Origin: Elusimicrobiaceae bacterium
GTDB lineage: Bacteria > Elusimicrobiota > Elusimicrobia > Elusimicrobiales > Elusimicrobiaceae
Reading direction: 5' to 3'
DNA length: 64,000 nucleotides
NCBI GenBank assembly: GCA_016281355.1
Contig: JAEEIL010000010.1
Span: 1 to 64,000 of the forward strand
Under the pieces are notes generated by a model. It saw nothing but the letters and a program-made list of their open reading frames with translations. It did not search any database and had not been told where the DNA came from. The translations under genes were made by a program, and so were the position numbers. Below, piece after piece: positions 7,573-16,470 of the stretch. Every line of letters begins with the position of its first letter. Position 1 is the first letter of the stretch.

Positions 7573-9096
7573 TTACTCTAAAATAATTTTATAATCTTCC
7601 CACGCAATTTGCGGATCAGCGGTAATCTTAATAGTGCGGTTAATATTCTTTTCTACCGAACTTAATTTTTGACGCAAATGCTCTGATAATGCAGGGTGTA
7701 CAACAAGTTTTAAAGTACCACCGGGTTTACCTTGCGTTAAATCATAAATTTCACGTTGCAAATTAATACGCATAGTTTCAGCAGATAAAACACGCCCGCT
7801 GCCATGGCATTGTGGGCATTCTTCGGTAATCAAATTGCCGGTACTGCGTGTTCTGCGTTCACGTGTCATTTCCACTAAACCAAGGCGGGTAATCGGTAAA
7901 ATACGAATCTTTGCCCTGTCGCGTTTTGTCGCATCATTTAAAGCATCAACAACTTTATGACGGTTTGAAGCTTTTCGCATATCAATAAAGTCAATAACAA
8001 TAATACCGCCGATATTCCTAAGCCTCAACTGCCTTGCTATTGCATAGGCTGCTTCAATATTGGTACGGGTAACAGTTTCTTCTTGTGAATTTTCGCCTGT
8101 AAATTTGCCTGTATTTACATCGATAGCGCACAATGATTCCGCCTCTTGGATAATAATACTTCCACCGTTCGCCAAAGGTATTTTTATTCGGCGCATACGT
8201 TCAATTTCTTGATCGATATTATATGCCTCAAAAATAGGTGTTTTGCCGGTGTAAAGTTTAATTCTGTCTACAAGTTCCGGGGAAATTTTACTGACAAAAT
8301 CTACGACTTTATCATAATCTTTTTTATTATCAAGCATATAAAGACGAACATTTTCCGTCAAAATATCCCTTGAAACTTGCAAAACACTACCCATATCTTC
8401 GTGTAGCATTGAAGGTGCAGGTTGATTTTCAAAACGTGTTATAATAGTTTTCCATTGACGATATAAATATTTGATTTCCTTTTCGAGTTCTTCATCAGTT
8501 GCATCTTCCGCTTCAGTGCGAACTATGCAGCCCATACCTTCAAGATATTTTTCAGCTAAACGTTCCACATAAGCATTTAACTGATCGCGCCTTTCAAGGT
8601 CCTCAATATTTTTTGAAACGCCCACGTATTTTTGGTTAGGTGTTAAAACTAAATATCTACCGGGTAAAGTAACATCCATCGTTACCTTCATACCTTTTGT
8701 ACTGATACTGTCTTTAACAACTTGAACCATGATTTCTTGGCCTTTATATAAGATTTCATCAATCGGTTTTTTACCGCCTTCAATAGTATCTGTTATATAA
8801 AGGTAAGCATTTTTTTCATAACCTATATTTAAAAATGCGCTGTTGATACCGGGTAAAACATTTTCCACAGTTGCCTTATAAATATTACCTACGAGATTTA
8901 AGGCTGTATTTCTTCTATCCCACAAAAGTTCTACCAAAACGCCGTTTTCCAAAATGGCAATTCTGGTTTCTTCAAATGCGGTATTTACTAATACTTCGAC
9001 TTCTGTTTTACCGTCGTCATTTAGATAAGCCGGCCTTATAGGCTGCTGTTTTTGCTCTTTTACTGCTCTTACTGCTTTAAGATGTGACCTTTTCAT
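7573..9096 (-). CDS. rng: Ribonuclease G/E family endoribonuclease
   Basis: This 507-residue RNase G-type protein has an N-terminal S1 RNA-binding region near residues 50-130. The catalytic DNase I-like domain includes IDVNTGKFTG and VIDFIDMR, which supplies the metal-binding Asp. The Zn-link motif CPQCHGSGR lies near residue 420. The family cuts single-stranded RNA in 16S rRNA maturation and mRNA decay. The length matches RNase G and there is no RNase E-type scaffold tail. It is the last gene of the mreC-mreD-mrdA-rodA-DUF2344-rng operon, 13 bases after DUF2344. An rng gene next to mre genes is also seen in enterobacteria. Confidence 0.93.
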   Translation of the reverse strand: MKRSHLKAVRAVKEQKQQPIRPAYLNDDGKTEVEVLVNTAFEETRIAILENGVLVELLWDRRNTALNLVGNIYKATVENVLPGINSAFLNIGYEKNAYLYITDTIEGGKKPIDEILYKGQEIMVQVVKDSISTKGMKVTMDVTLPGRYLVLTPNQKYVGVSKNIEDLERRDQLNAYVERLAEKYLEGMGCIVRTEAEDATDEELEKEIKYLYRQWKTIITRFENQPAPSMLHEDMGSVLQVSRDILTENVRLYMLDNKKDYDKVVDFVSKISPELVDRIKLYTGKTPIFEAYNIDQEIERMRRIKIPLANGGSIIIQEAESLCAIDVNTGKFTGENSQEETVTRTNIEAAYAIARQLRLRNIGGIIVIDFIDMRKASNRHKVVDALNDATKRDRAKIRILPITRLGLVEMTRERRTRSTGNLITEECPQCHGSGRVLSAETMRINLQREIYDLTQGKPGGTLKLVVHPALSEHLRQKLSSVEKNINRTIKITADPQIAWEDYKIILE

Positions 9097-9109
9097 TAAT
9101 ATCTCCCAC

Positions 9110-9715
9110 TTACACGGATTGTAAAACCCCTTGTTTATCTACCCAATAAAGGGCTATACGGGTGGCTTTATAATCTTCCTTCTTAACATCTAACCTGAGC
9201 AACGTCAATAACTCCAGCACAGGGCTAAAACTTCCAGAAGGATTAAGTTTCATTACTACTTTAATTTCATTAGCGTTTAAACGCTCTATACTATAAAGGT
9301 GCTTCCTTTCAGATTTAGGACATAAAGAAAGCGCCCTGCTAATACTTCCCCTAACACCCTCAACTTTATAACCGACATGGCTAATTAAGTTTTGAACACT
9401 TGTTAAGTGAAAGGGTAACAACTCAACGTCTTTTAAAACAAAACCACTACCTTCAAAATACGGTGCCAGTTTTGTTTTTATTTCTTCCGGCTTTATGTAA
9501 GTATTAAGGAAAATCTCCGCAATTTCCGCCAGGCTTTCCTCATCTTCCGCTGCACCGGAATATACATAAACTCTCGGACGGTTCTTTTTTAATGTATAAT
9601 CTAAACCACTTTGAGTTACTGCATCAGCCAAAACCTGTATAAATTTATGGCACGTAAACCCCGCTGATTTATTTAATTTTAATCTATATCTAAAAGCGGT
9701 GTCTATATCTATCAT
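9110..9715 (-). CDS. DUF2344 (TIGR03936-type) protein
   Basis: The 201-residue protein begins with the DUF2344 pattern YRLKLNKSAGFTCHKFIQVL and ends with sheet-rich LDVKKEDYKATRIALY. This domain usually follows, or is fused to, a B12-type radical SAM protein and is often beside rng. Its function is unknown; tRNA or rRNA modification has been suggested for the radical SAM partner. Here it stands alone, 9 bases after rodA and 13 bases before rng, and no radical SAM partner is encoded next to it. Confidence 0.8.
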   Translation of the reverse strand: MIDIDTAFRYRLKLNKSAGFTCHKFIQVLADAVTQSGLDYTLKKNRPRVYVYSGAAEDEESLAEIAEIFLNTYIKPEEIKTKLAPYFEGSGFVLKDVELLPFHLTSVQNLISHVGYKVEGVRGSISRALSLCPKSERKHLYSIERLNANEIKVVMKLNPSGSFSPVLELLTLLRLDVKKEDYKATRIALYWVDKQGVLQSV

Positions 9716-9724
9716 AGCATTTTT

Positions 9725-11065
9725 TTAGATCAAAGAAAGGCGCCTAAAATAAACACCCTCTACCAAACCCATTGCCCACATACTGGAAACCAAATTTGAC
9801 CCTCCATAAGATATAAAGGGCAAAGGAATACCTGCCACAGGCACTATTCCTATAAGCATACCGAAGTTAAATGCCATGTATACGAAAAATATAGCAAAAA
9901 TACCCACACAAAGTAAATAACCGAATAAATCACTGGAATTTTGTGCTATAAAAACTATACGCCATAAAATTAAAATATACAAACCTAAAACGAACAATGT
10001 TCCTATAAGGCCCCTTTCTTCACCTAAAATTGCTAAAATGAAATCGGTATGTCTTTCAGGAACGAAGCCTAATCTCGATTGTGTACCCGAGAAAAACCCT
10101 TTCCCCAACACTCCCCCTGAACCCATAGCAATTTGTGCTTGCAAGACATTATAACTTGCACCTTTTGGATCTGCCGTAGGGGCTAAAAAAGCCTCAATTC
10201 TTTTACGTTGATAGGATTTTATATGTTTATTTACAAAATACCCCCCGAAAAACCCTGCAACCATACTGAAAGCCAAAACCATTGTTAAACTAAACGGAAC
10301 AAAAATACGAAAATATTTAAGCATGAACCAACCGATAATGAATAAAGCAAGTATTACTCCGCTAAAAATTAAACAAGGAATAATATCAAAAGATAAAGAA
10401 TTTACCCAACCTAAAATTACAGAATTATCCAAGACTTCCGGATATAAACCGATATAAGTCCAAAGTATTGGAAAGATACCTGCCATCAAAACAAAAGCAA
10501 TTATCAGCACAAAATAATAAATATTAACACCGGCGACAAATAACAAAATAAGCAAAGCAGGGGCAGTAACAACTATTGAAGAAAAATCAGGTTGCATCAT
10601 AATAAGAGCAAAGACAGGTAAAATAAATGCACCGAATATCGCAAGTGTTTTAAAACTTTTTATTTGGCGTGGTCTGGCAGCCAAGAAAGCTGCAGTTATT
10701 ACAATTAGAGCAATACGGCAAAGTTCCGCAGGCTGAAAGGAAAAACCGCCAAACCTAAACCAAGAATGTGAACCACGTGCAACGATACCAAATGCGAGGA
10801 CTGCAACAAGTAAAAATATTACAAAAGCATAAAGTTTTTTATAATGTTCGGCATAAATTTGATAATTAAAAAGCCAGCCGAAAACAAAAGCCGAAATAGC
10901 AACAGGCAAGGCAATTATGTGTGTACGCATTATCGAAACCATTTCTTTTGTACCGCTTACTGCGGATAAAATGGTAAAAAATCCCATAACACATAAACCT
11001 ATTAAGGCGTATATCATAGGCCAATCCAACTTTCTTGTTTTTATACCGGAATTATTATTTAACAT
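9725..11065 (-). CDS. rodA: Peptidoglycan glycosyltransferase RodA
   Basis: This 446-residue polytopic SEDS protein has about ten membrane segments. Family motifs include the region around QIAMGSGGVLGKGFFSGTQS and the C-terminal PLPFISYGGSNL. RodA polymerises lipid II into glycan strands during side-wall growth, working with the PBP2 transpeptidase encoded just upstream. The gene overlaps mrdA by 11 bases, so the two are translationally coupled. It is RodA rather than FtsW because of its mreCD-mrdA context. Confidence 0.93.
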   Translation of the reverse strand: MLNNNSGIKTRKLDWPMIYALIGLCVMGFFTILSAVSGTKEMVSIMRTHIIALPVAISAFVFGWLFNYQIYAEHYKKLYAFVIFLLVAVLAFGIVARGSHSWFRFGGFSFQPAELCRIALIVITAAFLAARPRQIKSFKTLAIFGAFILPVFALIMMQPDFSSIVVTAPALLILLFVAGVNIYYFVLIIAFVLMAGIFPILWTYIGLYPEVLDNSVILGWVNSLSFDIIPCLIFSGVILALFIIGWFMLKYFRIFVPFSLTMVLAFSMVAGFFGGYFVNKHIKSYQRKRIEAFLAPTADPKGASYNVLQAQIAMGSGGVLGKGFFSGTQSRLGFVPERHTDFILAILGEERGLIGTLFVLGLYILILWRIVFIAQNSSDLFGYLLCVGIFAIFFVYMAFNFGMLIGIVPVAGIPLPFISYGGSNLVSSMWAMGLVEGVYFRRLSLI

Positions 11066-12854
11066 TTTCGTTTTCCTGTTTATCCTTGCTGTGCTTTAAA
11101 TCAAAATAAGCCTGAATAATTTTACGGGCCGCCGGTGCTGCTTGGGCACCACCGCCTTTACCAAATTGAATTAGAACGGAAACGGCAATTTCCGGTTCCT
11201 CATTTTCTTCGCCGGCAAAAGCCAAAAACCAACCGTGGTCATCACCATGCGGGTTTTGTGCAGTTCCTGTTTTACCGTAAACTGCTATATCTTTAATTTT
11301 TGCACCACGCCCGGTTGCATTATCTACAACGCTTTTTAAGGCTTTATGTATCAACTCGAAAGCACCGTCTTTAAGTTTTACTTGCTCAACAAGTTCACTT
11401 TTGTTTTCTTCCAAAATTTTACCTGACGGGGAAACTACCTTTTCAATATAATAAGGACGCCAAATTTTCCCTTTTGATGCAAGGGCCGCGGCATATACTG
11501 CCATTTGCAAAGGCGTAAGCAAAAGTTCACCTTGCCCGATAGATAAATTTAAAGTATCGCCGCCAAACCAATAAGTTTTTAAATTAGCGCGTTTTGTAGG
11601 CCCGTAAATATTGCCTGATTTTTCACCCGGTAAATCGATACCGGTTTTGCGCCCGAAACGGAATTTACGTTGCATCTTTTCAATATTGTAAGAACCTGTT
11701 TTTAAACCTAAATTATAGAAGTAAGTATCACAACTTTGTTCCATACCTTTTATAAAATCTATGTGTGGGCCATGTGCTTTCCAACACTTAAACTCGCGCC
11801 CATTTAAATAGATGTGGCCTGTGCAATTATCCTCGTGTTTAAGGTCAAGGGTACCGCTTTCATAAGCTGCCAAAGCAGTGATGGTTTTAAAAGTTGAAGC
11901 AGGCGGAAATAAACCTTGAATTGCTAAATTATATTCAGATATTTTTATTTTACTTTCATTATTCTTGCCGGTATTATAAGGCGTAAAAATATTTGGGTCC
12001 CAATCAGGCAAAGAAGCCATAGCAAGTACAGCACCTGTTTTGACATCTAAAACAACTGCCGCACCGCGCCCCGTTAAGGAATTACGCACCGCATCTTCCG
12101 CTGCTTGTTGAACAGGGGCAAGCAAAGTTGTGTAAACATCAGCCCCTTGACGCCAGCGGTTATCTTTCATGATTTGTGTTACGCGGCCCTTATAATTAAC
12201 TTCTAAAAACAAACCGCCGTCACGGCCCTTTAATTCTTTTTCATAACGCTTTTCTATACCGCTTTTACCTATTTTGGAGTTCAGACGATAATCAAGCTCT
12301 CCGGAAAGTTCTTTCCATGTGCTTTTTTCCATAGTGCCGATATATCCAAGCAAATGTGCGGCACTTGCACCATAAGGATAATAACGTTTTGTTTCTTCAA
12401 GTAAATATAAACCGGGATAAAAGTTTTGAAGTTCGGCTAAAGCAAAAATATTTTTGGGTGCCAAGTTATCTACGAGCAATGCTGCTTTACCACTTTTTAA
12501 GGATTTTTTTATAATTTGCAAAATATCTTTTTGTGATTTAAAAGTATTTTTGGAAACTGCTTCTGATATTTCTATTAAAATTTTTTCATCAGGCATTTCA
12601 AAAGGCGGTAAATAATATAAGGAAAATGCCGCTTGGTTTGAGGCTAAGACTTCCCCTCCTCTTGCTAAAATTTGCCCACGCGGTGCGGTTTGATAAAGGA
12701 TTTGTGTTCTGTTTTTTTCCGCCTGGGAAGTATATTTTTGATGTGAGATAAATTGTATAAAAATGAGCCTATATGCTATTAAAGCCCCACTAAGTAAGGC
12801 TAAAACAAACATTATTATTAGGCGATGATTATTGAAATTGAGTTTAGTTTTCAT
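11055..12854 (-). CDS. mrdA: Penicillin-binding protein 2 (elongasome transpeptidase)
   Basis: The 599-residue protein has an N-terminal membrane anchor (residues 11-30), a pedestal dimerisation domain and a transpeptidase domain. Visible motifs are SxxK in PPASTFKTITAL, SxD in SCDTYFYN and KTG in YGKTGTAQN. It cross-links peptidoglycan in the periplasm with RodA. It overlaps mreD by 11 bases and rodA by 11 bases. The length is typical of class B PBP2. Confidence 0.94.
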   Translation of the reverse strand: MKTKLNFNNHRLIIMFVLALLSGALIAYRLIFIQFISHQKYTSQAEKNRTQILYQTAPRGQILARGGEVLASNQAAFSLYYLPPFEMPDEKILIEISEAVSKNTFKSQKDILQIIKKSLKSGKAALLVDNLAPKNIFALAELQNFYPGLYLLEETKRYYPYGASAAHLLGYIGTMEKSTWKELSGELDYRLNSKIGKSGIEKRYEKELKGRDGGLFLEVNYKGRVTQIMKDNRWRQGADVYTTLLAPVQQAAEDAVRNSLTGRGAAVVLDVKTGAVLAMASLPDWDPNIFTPYNTGKNNESKIKISEYNLAIQGLFPPASTFKTITALAAYESGTLDLKHEDNCTGHIYLNGREFKCWKAHGPHIDFIKGMEQSCDTYFYNLGLKTGSYNIEKMQRKFRFGRKTGIDLPGEKSGNIYGPTKRANLKTYWFGGDTLNLSIGQGELLLTPLQMAVYAAALASKGKIWRPYYIEKVVSPSGKILEENKSELVEQVKLKDGAFELIHKALKSVVDNATGRGAKIKDIAVYGKTGTAQNPHGDDHGWFLAFAGEENEEPEIAVSVLIQFGKGGGAQAAPAARKIIQAYFDLKHSKDKQENENVK

Positions 12855-13344
12855 TTACTCTTTTTAGCACGTCAAATATTAAAAATTTTGCGGTTATATT
12901 ATAGAAGATCGGCATAATCAAACCTAAAACAATGGAACTGAAGATTAGATCTTTCCATCCTTGCCATACGAAAAACCCCGTAAATACTTTGGAAAGCAAA
13001 CCGAAAATAAAAATAAACAAAACATTAAGCATCCCCGTTATAACCATTTGAGGTATGCATTCTTTAAAATCGATTTTATCTCTTACTTGGTAAAAAAGCA
13101 CCATAAGCACAGTAAAAGCCAAAGCATGCGAACCGAATAAAGAAGTACCCAAAAAATCTAAAAATAAACCGCTGAAAAATGCAAAAGTGTAACCATATCT
13201 TTGTGGCAACATCACAGCAATTATTATACTGAAAGCGAGCATCATATTAACAGATAATTCAAGCGGGGCAAAAACAATTAACCCAAGCCAATAAAAAATA
13301 GTTGCGGCAATAAAAACTAAAGTAAGGTTTAATATCCTAAGCAT
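12844..13344 (-). CDS. mreD: Rod shape-determining protein MreD
   Basis: This 166-residue integral membrane protein has about five hydrophobic segments and the MreD-like stretch PQRYGYTFAFFSGLFLDFL. The start at 13344 (MLRILNL) is chosen because GGGGGAAATA precedes it and the length then matches the family. A longer in-frame start at 13392 lies inside mreC. It overlaps the mreC end by 8 bases and mrdA by 11, so tight coupling within the elongasome operon is expected. Confidence 0.85.
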   Translation of the reverse strand: MLRILNLTLVFIAATIFYWLGLIVFAPLELSVNMMLAFSIIIAVMLPQRYGYTFAFFSGLFLDFLGTSLFGSHALAFTVLMVLFYQVRDKIDFKECIPQMVITGMLNVLFIFIFGLLSKVFTGFFVWQGWKDLIFSSIVLGLIMPIFYNITAKFLIFDVLKRVNEN

Positions 13345-14188
13345 TATTTCCCCCTTTATAAGATAAGACAAAAACCTCTTTAACCATATCAAAATTTAAA
13401 GCGGGTTTTAAAGACGGTTCTTTATAGGTTGAAGCACCTGTTAAACCTTCCGTTCCGTCATCTAAAAGATAGCCTACCAATAAACCTTCCGGGAACAATG
13501 CACTTGAAGAAGATGTAAAAACAGGTGTATCAATTTTTAAATCTTCCTCCAAAGGCAGATATTTTAAAATAACAGCTCTTAAACCTTGGCCTTTTAAAAG
13601 TCCTTCGGTTTTTGTATTTCCAAGGTAAACATAAGCATTAAAATCTTCATCAGGCAAAAGTAAAACTTTTGAGGTGTTTTTTGAAATCTCAACAATCATA
13701 CCTAGCAAAGCCGGTGTACCATCTAATGTTAAAGCGATAACCGGGGAACGCAAGGAAATGCCGTCTTCTTCCCCTTTATCAATAATAAGGCTGGACATTT
13801 TATTCGGTTCTTTATAAGCCACTTTTGCCCAAATACCGTTGATTTTTATTGATTCTTTTAAATTCAATGCTTTACGTAAGCGGTCATTTTCTTCTTTTAA
13901 AGTAGGTAATTCCAGTGCTTCAATTTGAATCTTTTTTAACTTTTCTTTAAGTTCAAAATTTTCCAAAGCGACATTTAATAAAGTTTGTGTTCCTTCGTTG
14001 ATATCTTTAAAATATTCTTTTGTTTGGTGAGCTAAACGCAGTTGGGGTATGAACAAATAAGCAAGTACTGCCCTAACGGAATTGACAGTTTGCTGAAGCG
14101 GCAGTATCATTAAAGCCAAGGAAATTATAATATATACCGTCGGCAACCATTTAGAACCTTGATTTGAGTTTAGGTTTATTTGTCTCAT
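13337..14188 (-). CDS. mreC: Rod shape-determining protein MreC
   Basis: The 283-residue protein has one N-terminal membrane helix (about residues 12-32), a coiled coil (about 60-110) and the periplasmic beta domain with SPVIALTLDGTPALLGMIVEIS and DTPVFTSSSSALFPEGLLVGYL. MreC links the MreB cytoskeleton to PBP2 and RodA. It heads the leftward operon; mreB is not adjacent, since the upstream neighbour is the divergent rlmN, so mreB must lie elsewhere if present. Confidence 0.92.
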   Translation of the reverse strand: MRQINLNSNQGSKWLPTVYIIISLALMILPLQQTVNSVRAVLAYLFIPQLRLAHQTKEYFKDINEGTQTLLNVALENFELKEKLKKIQIEALELPTLKEENDRLRKALNLKESIKINGIWAKVAYKEPNKMSSLIIDKGEEDGISLRSPVIALTLDGTPALLGMIVEISKNTSKVLLLPDEDFNAYVYLGNTKTEGLLKGQGLRAVILKYLPLEEDLKIDTPVFTSSSSALFPEGLLVGYLLDDGTEGLTGASTYKEPSLKPALNFDMVKEVFVLSYKGGNNA

Positions 14189-14301
14189 GTATATATTTTA
14201 TATTTTTTGGGACAAATAGGCAAAATAAAAAATGTCAATCAAAAGTTAAAATTATAAATAAAAGAAACCTTACCCCCGTAAATTTGATAAAATGTTTATA
14301 T

Positions 14302-15327
14302 ATGGACTTTATCAAAATAAAAAACTTTGTAAAAGAACAGAATTTCCCGGCTTACCGCCTAAATCAAATCAGGCAAGGGGTTTTTGTTGACGGCAAAAGT
14401 TCTTGGAACGATATAAAAACTTTACCTAAAAATTTACAGGAAGCCTTAAATAAAAATTTCAAAATTCTATCTTTTGACCTTGTAAAATTACAAAGTTCAA
14501 AACTAGATAGAGTTTATAAAGCTTTACTGAAATTACACGACGGTCCTAAAATAGAAACCGTTTTAATGAAACCCGGCAAATTTTGGAGTGTTTGTGTTTC
14601 TTCCCAAGCAGGCTGCCCTTTGGGATGTGCCTTTTGTGCAACCGGTAAATTAGGTTTTAAACGCAATTTAACCGCGGAAGAAATCTCAGACCAAGTTTTA
14701 TTTTGGCATCAGTTTTTACAAAAGGAATTTAAAGGCCAGCACGTTTCCAATATCGTTTTTATGGGAATGGGTGAACCGCTTTTAAATTATCAGGAAGTTA
14801 AACAGGCAGTAGAAATTTTATCAAATAAAGATTACCTTAATATAGGTAAGCGCCATATATCTATTTCCACCTCAGGTATTGCAGATAAATTTGAAAATTT
14901 AGCTAAAGAATTACCCCAAGTTAATTTAGCCCTTTCTTTACATAATGCAGACAACAAACAACGTTCCGCTTTGATGCCGATAAACCGTAAATATAACCTT
15001 GATATTATCAAACAAGAACTTGAAAATTATTTAAAATTAAATGCACGTGAAGTGTTTTTAGAATATACAGTTATAGACGGTGAAAATAATTTGCCTGCAC
15101 ATATAAGGAAATTAGGTAAATGGATAAATTCCTTTAAAGATAATTATCTTTTACATGTCAATTTGATTGCTTGCAACCCGGCTACTTCAAAAGCTAAAAC
15201 CCCGCCGACAGCGGCCGTTTATGCTTTTGCGGAAGCCTTAGAAAAAATGAATATAAAAGTAACTGTCCGCAAAAGTTTGGGCTCTGATATCGCTGCTGCC
15301 TGCGGGCAACTTGCTGCAAAAAATTAG
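14302..15327 (+). CDS. rlmN: 23S rRNA (A2503-C2) / tRNA (A37-C2) methyltransferase RlmN
   Basis: This 341-residue radical SAM methyltransferase has the cluster motif CPLGCAFC and the C-terminal CGQLA carrying the resolving Cys; the second conserved Cys lies in the same fold. The start at 14302 (MDFIKIKN) gives the normal family length; an upstream in-frame extension to 14164 would run into the mreC start. A TAAAAT box ends 8 bases before the ATG and no ribosome site is evident, so a very short leader is possible. The enzyme methylates A2503 in the peptidyl transferase centre and A37 of some tRNAs. Confidence 0.94.
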   Translation: MDFIKIKNFVKEQNFPAYRLNQIRQGVFVDGKSSWNDIKTLPKNLQEALNKNFKILSFDLVKLQSSKLDRVYKALLKLHDGPKIETVLMKPGKFWSVCVSSQAGCPLGCAFCATGKLGFKRNLTAEEISDQVLFWHQFLQKEFKGQHVSNIVFMGMGEPLLNYQEVKQAVEILSNKDYLNIGKRHISISTSGIADKFENLAKELPQVNLALSLHNADNKQRSALMPINRKYNLDIIKQELENYLKLNAREVFLEYTVIDGENNLPAHIRKLGKWINSFKDNYLLHVNLIACNPATSKAKTPPTAAVYAFAEALEKMNIKVTVRKSLGSDIAAACGQLAAKN

Positions 15328-15335
15328 GAGATTAT

Positions 15336-15773
15336 ATGAAAAAATATTTATTTTTAACCTTGATTTTATTTTCTTTAACAGCCTGTACTTCTATGCAGGG
15401 TAAATCAGATTATATTCCAATAGGGCCGCAAAATTTACCTGTTAAAGTAACTGAAGGTAAAGACTTGCCTGTATTTACAAATGTAGATCAGATTACACGC
15501 CCTTGGTCTAACATAGGTATTCAACGCATCAAACATTTGCCGAATAATCCTGAAATTATTGAAGCAAGTATTTTAAAATTGCAGAACTTTGCCGCAGCAC
15601 ACGGGGCAAGTGCCTTGCTTATTAAACAATATTTTGATGAAGAAAATACTGATGGACGTCCAATAACCTTAGCAACAAATTTAGTAAAGTATCTAGATGA
15701 CCTTAGCGAAGAAGAAATTGAAATAATTACTAAATTCGCACAAACCGCTGCTTTAAATAGTGAGGTTAAATAA
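15336..15773 (+). CDS. Putative lipoprotein, unknown function
   Basis: The 145-residue protein starts with a lipoprotein signal ending in LTAC (Cys17), so it is probably anchored in the membrane. The mature part carries HGASALLIKQYFDEE, which resembles small heavy-metal or stress-type lipoproteins only weakly, and an acidic C-terminal helix. It sits 8 bases after rlmN, with AGGAG upstream, and ends directly before queC. The family is not recognised. Confidence 0.7.
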   Translation: MKKYLFLTLILFSLTACTSMQGKSDYIPIGPQNLPVKVTEGKDLPVFTNVDQITRPWSNIGIQRIKHLPNNPEIIEASILKLQNFAAAHGASALLIKQYFDEENTDGRPITLATNLVKYLDDLSEEEIEIITKFAQTAALNSEVK

Positions 15774-16457
15774 ATGACTGCAAAAAAAATAAAAAAAGCA
15801 ATAATTTTACACTCGGGGGGGCTTGACTCCACCACTTGTTTATACTGGGCTTTAAATCAAGGTTACGAATGCGTTTGTTTAAACATAGCCTATGGCCAAA
15901 GGCATAAAAAGGAAAGGGATTGCTGCCGCAAAATTTGCAAAGACTTAAACGTTAAATTAATAGAAATAAGTTTGAATTTACCCTGGTTAAAAGATGTCAC
16001 ATCTTTAGTAGGCAATAAAATATCCATTCCAAACGAACCCATATCTAAAATTAAATCTATAGGGCGTTTACCGTCTACATATGTACCGGCAAGAAATCTA
16101 ATTTTTGCTTCTATTGCAGCATCTTTGGCAGATAGCATCGGAGCAAGTGCAATAGTTTTGGGTGCAAATTCCGTAGACTATTCCGGTTACCCGGATTGCC
16201 GCCCCAGATTTTATATTCCGTTAGAACGTGCAATTTTTGAAGGAACCCGTTCTGCTGTCGGCGGCCCACGCATTGCAGTCTTAACCCCTTTGCTTAAATT
16301 AAGTAAAGCACAAATAGCAAAGCTAGGTGCAAAACTGGGTGTACCGTTTGCTTCAACCTGGAGTTGCTACCGCGGTGGCCAAAAACCTTGCGGAAAATGT
16401 GATGCATGCCGTCTAAGAAAAGCAGGTTTTGAAAAGGCAGGAATAAAAGATATTTAA
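15774..16457 (+). CDS. queC: 7-cyano-7-deazaguanine synthase QueC
   Basis: This 227-residue PP-loop enzyme has SGGLDSTT near the N-terminus and a zinc site of four Cys in the C-terminal CYRGGQKPCGKCDAC. It converts 7-carboxy-7-deazaguanine to preQ0 in queuosine synthesis. The start codon follows the lipoprotein stop directly. queD, queE and queF are not in the window. The P-loop codons include a run of seven G, which is coding and not obviously regulatory. Confidence 0.94.
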   Translation: MTAKKIKKAIILHSGGLDSTTCLYWALNQGYECVCLNIAYGQRHKKERDCCRKICKDLNVKLIEISLNLPWLKDVTSLVGNKISIPNEPISKIKSIGRLPSTYVPARNLIFASIAASLADSIGASAIVLGANSVDYSGYPDCRPRFYIPLERAIFEGTRSAVGGPRIAVLTPLLKLSKAQIAKLGAKLGVPFASTWSCYRGGQKPCGKCDACRLRKAGFEKAGIKDI

Positions 16458-16470
16458 TTAGGTAAGGCAG

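Noticed and set aside
13345-13392. Longer mreD start
   Set aside because: The extension lies within mreC. The ATG at 13344 has a GGGGGA ribosome site and gives the family length.
15816-15822. Run of seven G in queC
   Set aside because: It encodes the P-loop Gly-Gly codons; the length is in frame and there is no sign of a switch.
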